NCBI RefSeq assembly: GCF_001613145.1
Contig: NZ_BDBU01000030.1
Location: forward strand, 62,001 to 126,000
Direction: 5' to 3'
DNA length: 64,000 nt
Origin: Nocardia jejuensis NBRC 103114
Lineage (GTDB): Bacteria; Actinomycetota; Actinomycetes; Mycobacteriales; Mycobacteriaceae
Position 1 is the first letter of the stretch, and each line of letters opens with the position of its first letter. The notes beneath the pieces were generated by a model. That model did no database searches. It was not told where the DNA came from and saw nothing but the letters and a program-made list of their open reading frames with translations. Shown here in pieces: positions 63,619 through 64,000 of this stretch. The translations under genes were made by a program, and so were the position numbers.

Positions 63619-64000
63619 GCACAACCGGCCGGTCCATGGCGGGAGCATCAAGCCTGGAGACGGCAGCTCGCGCAACCGTGGAAGGCCATGCGAGCGCTCT
63701 GACAGGCACAGCGCGCAGTATCGGACCGAAAGCGGTGTGCGTGAACACGCAGGCCGCGGGGAGCGTCGCCATGGGACCGGCATCTGGACACGAAGTGGTC
63801 GACTCCTGGCTTTCGGAGCACATGGACGATCTGATTTCGTGGCGCCGTCACATCCACGCCAACCCGGAACTCTCCCGCACCGAGTTCGGGACCACGGAGT
63901 TCGTGGCGTCCTGGCTGGTGAAGGCGGGACTCGAGCCGCGCAAGCTACCGGGCTCGACCGGCATCATCTGTGACATCGGCCCGGACACCCCGCGCATCGG
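63615..64000 (+). CDS. amiA1: M20 amidohydrolase (AmiA1-like), 3' truncated
   Basis: The first 128 codons of a second M20 amidohydrolase. GTG 63615 overlaps the previous stop (GTGA), with GGAGG 7 nt upstream. After a low-complexity N-terminal extension of about 60 residues (Ala/Thr/Gly-rich) the family sequence begins: WLSEHMDDLISWRRHIHANP, ELSRTEFGTTEFVASWL. The metal-binding part lies beyond the window. The pair amiB1-amiA1 is the same tandem as Rv3306c-Rv3305c. Confidence 0.88.
   Translation, partial: MSTTGRSMAGASSLETAARATVEGHASALTGTARSIGPKAVCVNTQAAGSVAMGPASGHEVVDSWLSEHMDDLISWRRHIHANPELSRTEFGTTEFVASWLVKAGLEPRKLPGSTGIICDIGPDTPRI

Noticed and set aside
1..64000. tRNA, rRNA, insertion sequences, prophage, replication origin
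   Set aside because: None recognised on either strand: no cloverleaf with a T-arm GTTCGA context was found, no transposase or integrase motif, and no DnaA-box cluster.

Overview
The window is a 64 kb chromosomal segment of a high-GC, mycolic-acid-type actinobacterium. Nocardia or a close relative is the best guess from gene content and synteny, but no rRNA or other marker is present to fix the genus. The core genes follow, from memory of that map, the order of Mycobacterium tuberculosis Rv3391 down to Rv3305: acyl reductase-like SDR, dnaE2, trmL/spoU, metX-metY, icd1, trpS, yhjD-like, dacB1, sdhCDAB, cdd-deoA-add, an Rv3311-like acidic protein, upp, pmmB, purine nucleoside phosphorylase, amiB1-amiA1. 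No tRNA, rRNA, transposase, prophage or CRISPR array was found.

Layout. 0-7 kb: a truncated CocE/NonD hydrolase, a secreted MTB12-like antigen under an iron-box-like site, an operon of exported TAP-type hydrolase, response regulator and histidine kinase, and an SDR with a palindromic operator. 7-19 kb: SOS-controlled dnaE2, trmL, a DUF3017 membrane protein, metY-metX behind a SAM-IV riboswitch and a poly-cysteine leader peptide, a TetR/MFS efflux pair, and icd. 19-34 kb (accessory): an MFS pump, a TetR whose operator motif recurs between an NCS1 permease and a five-gene acyl-CoA operon, two alpha/beta hydrolases, and a translationally coupled exonuclease III / secreted RNase / barstar unit. 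34-46 kb: a TetR/MpaB-like pair, trpS, yhjD-like, dacB, a TetR/MFS pair, phenylalanine hydroxylase, a PadR regulator with a phased operator array, and a second TAP-type lipoprotein hydrolase. 46-64 kb: sdhCDAB, pyrimidine and purine salvage genes (cdd, deoA, add, upp, PNP, phosphosugar mutase), a small type VII secretion-associated cluster between the Rv3311-like gene and upp, an enoyl-CoA hydratase and two M20 amidohydrolases.

Two patterns cross the window. About a dozen genes start 6-7 nt after a TANNNT -10 element and have no Shine-Dalgarno sequence, which is the signature of leaderless transcripts. Six gene 3' ends carry short tandem duplications (17-48 bp units), and in three of them the duplicated unit includes the stop codon. 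The most informative regulatory find is the metYX leader, where a SAM-sensing aptamer is followed by a short ORF with three consecutive Cys codons, suggesting joint control by the two ends of the sulfur-amino-acid pathway.
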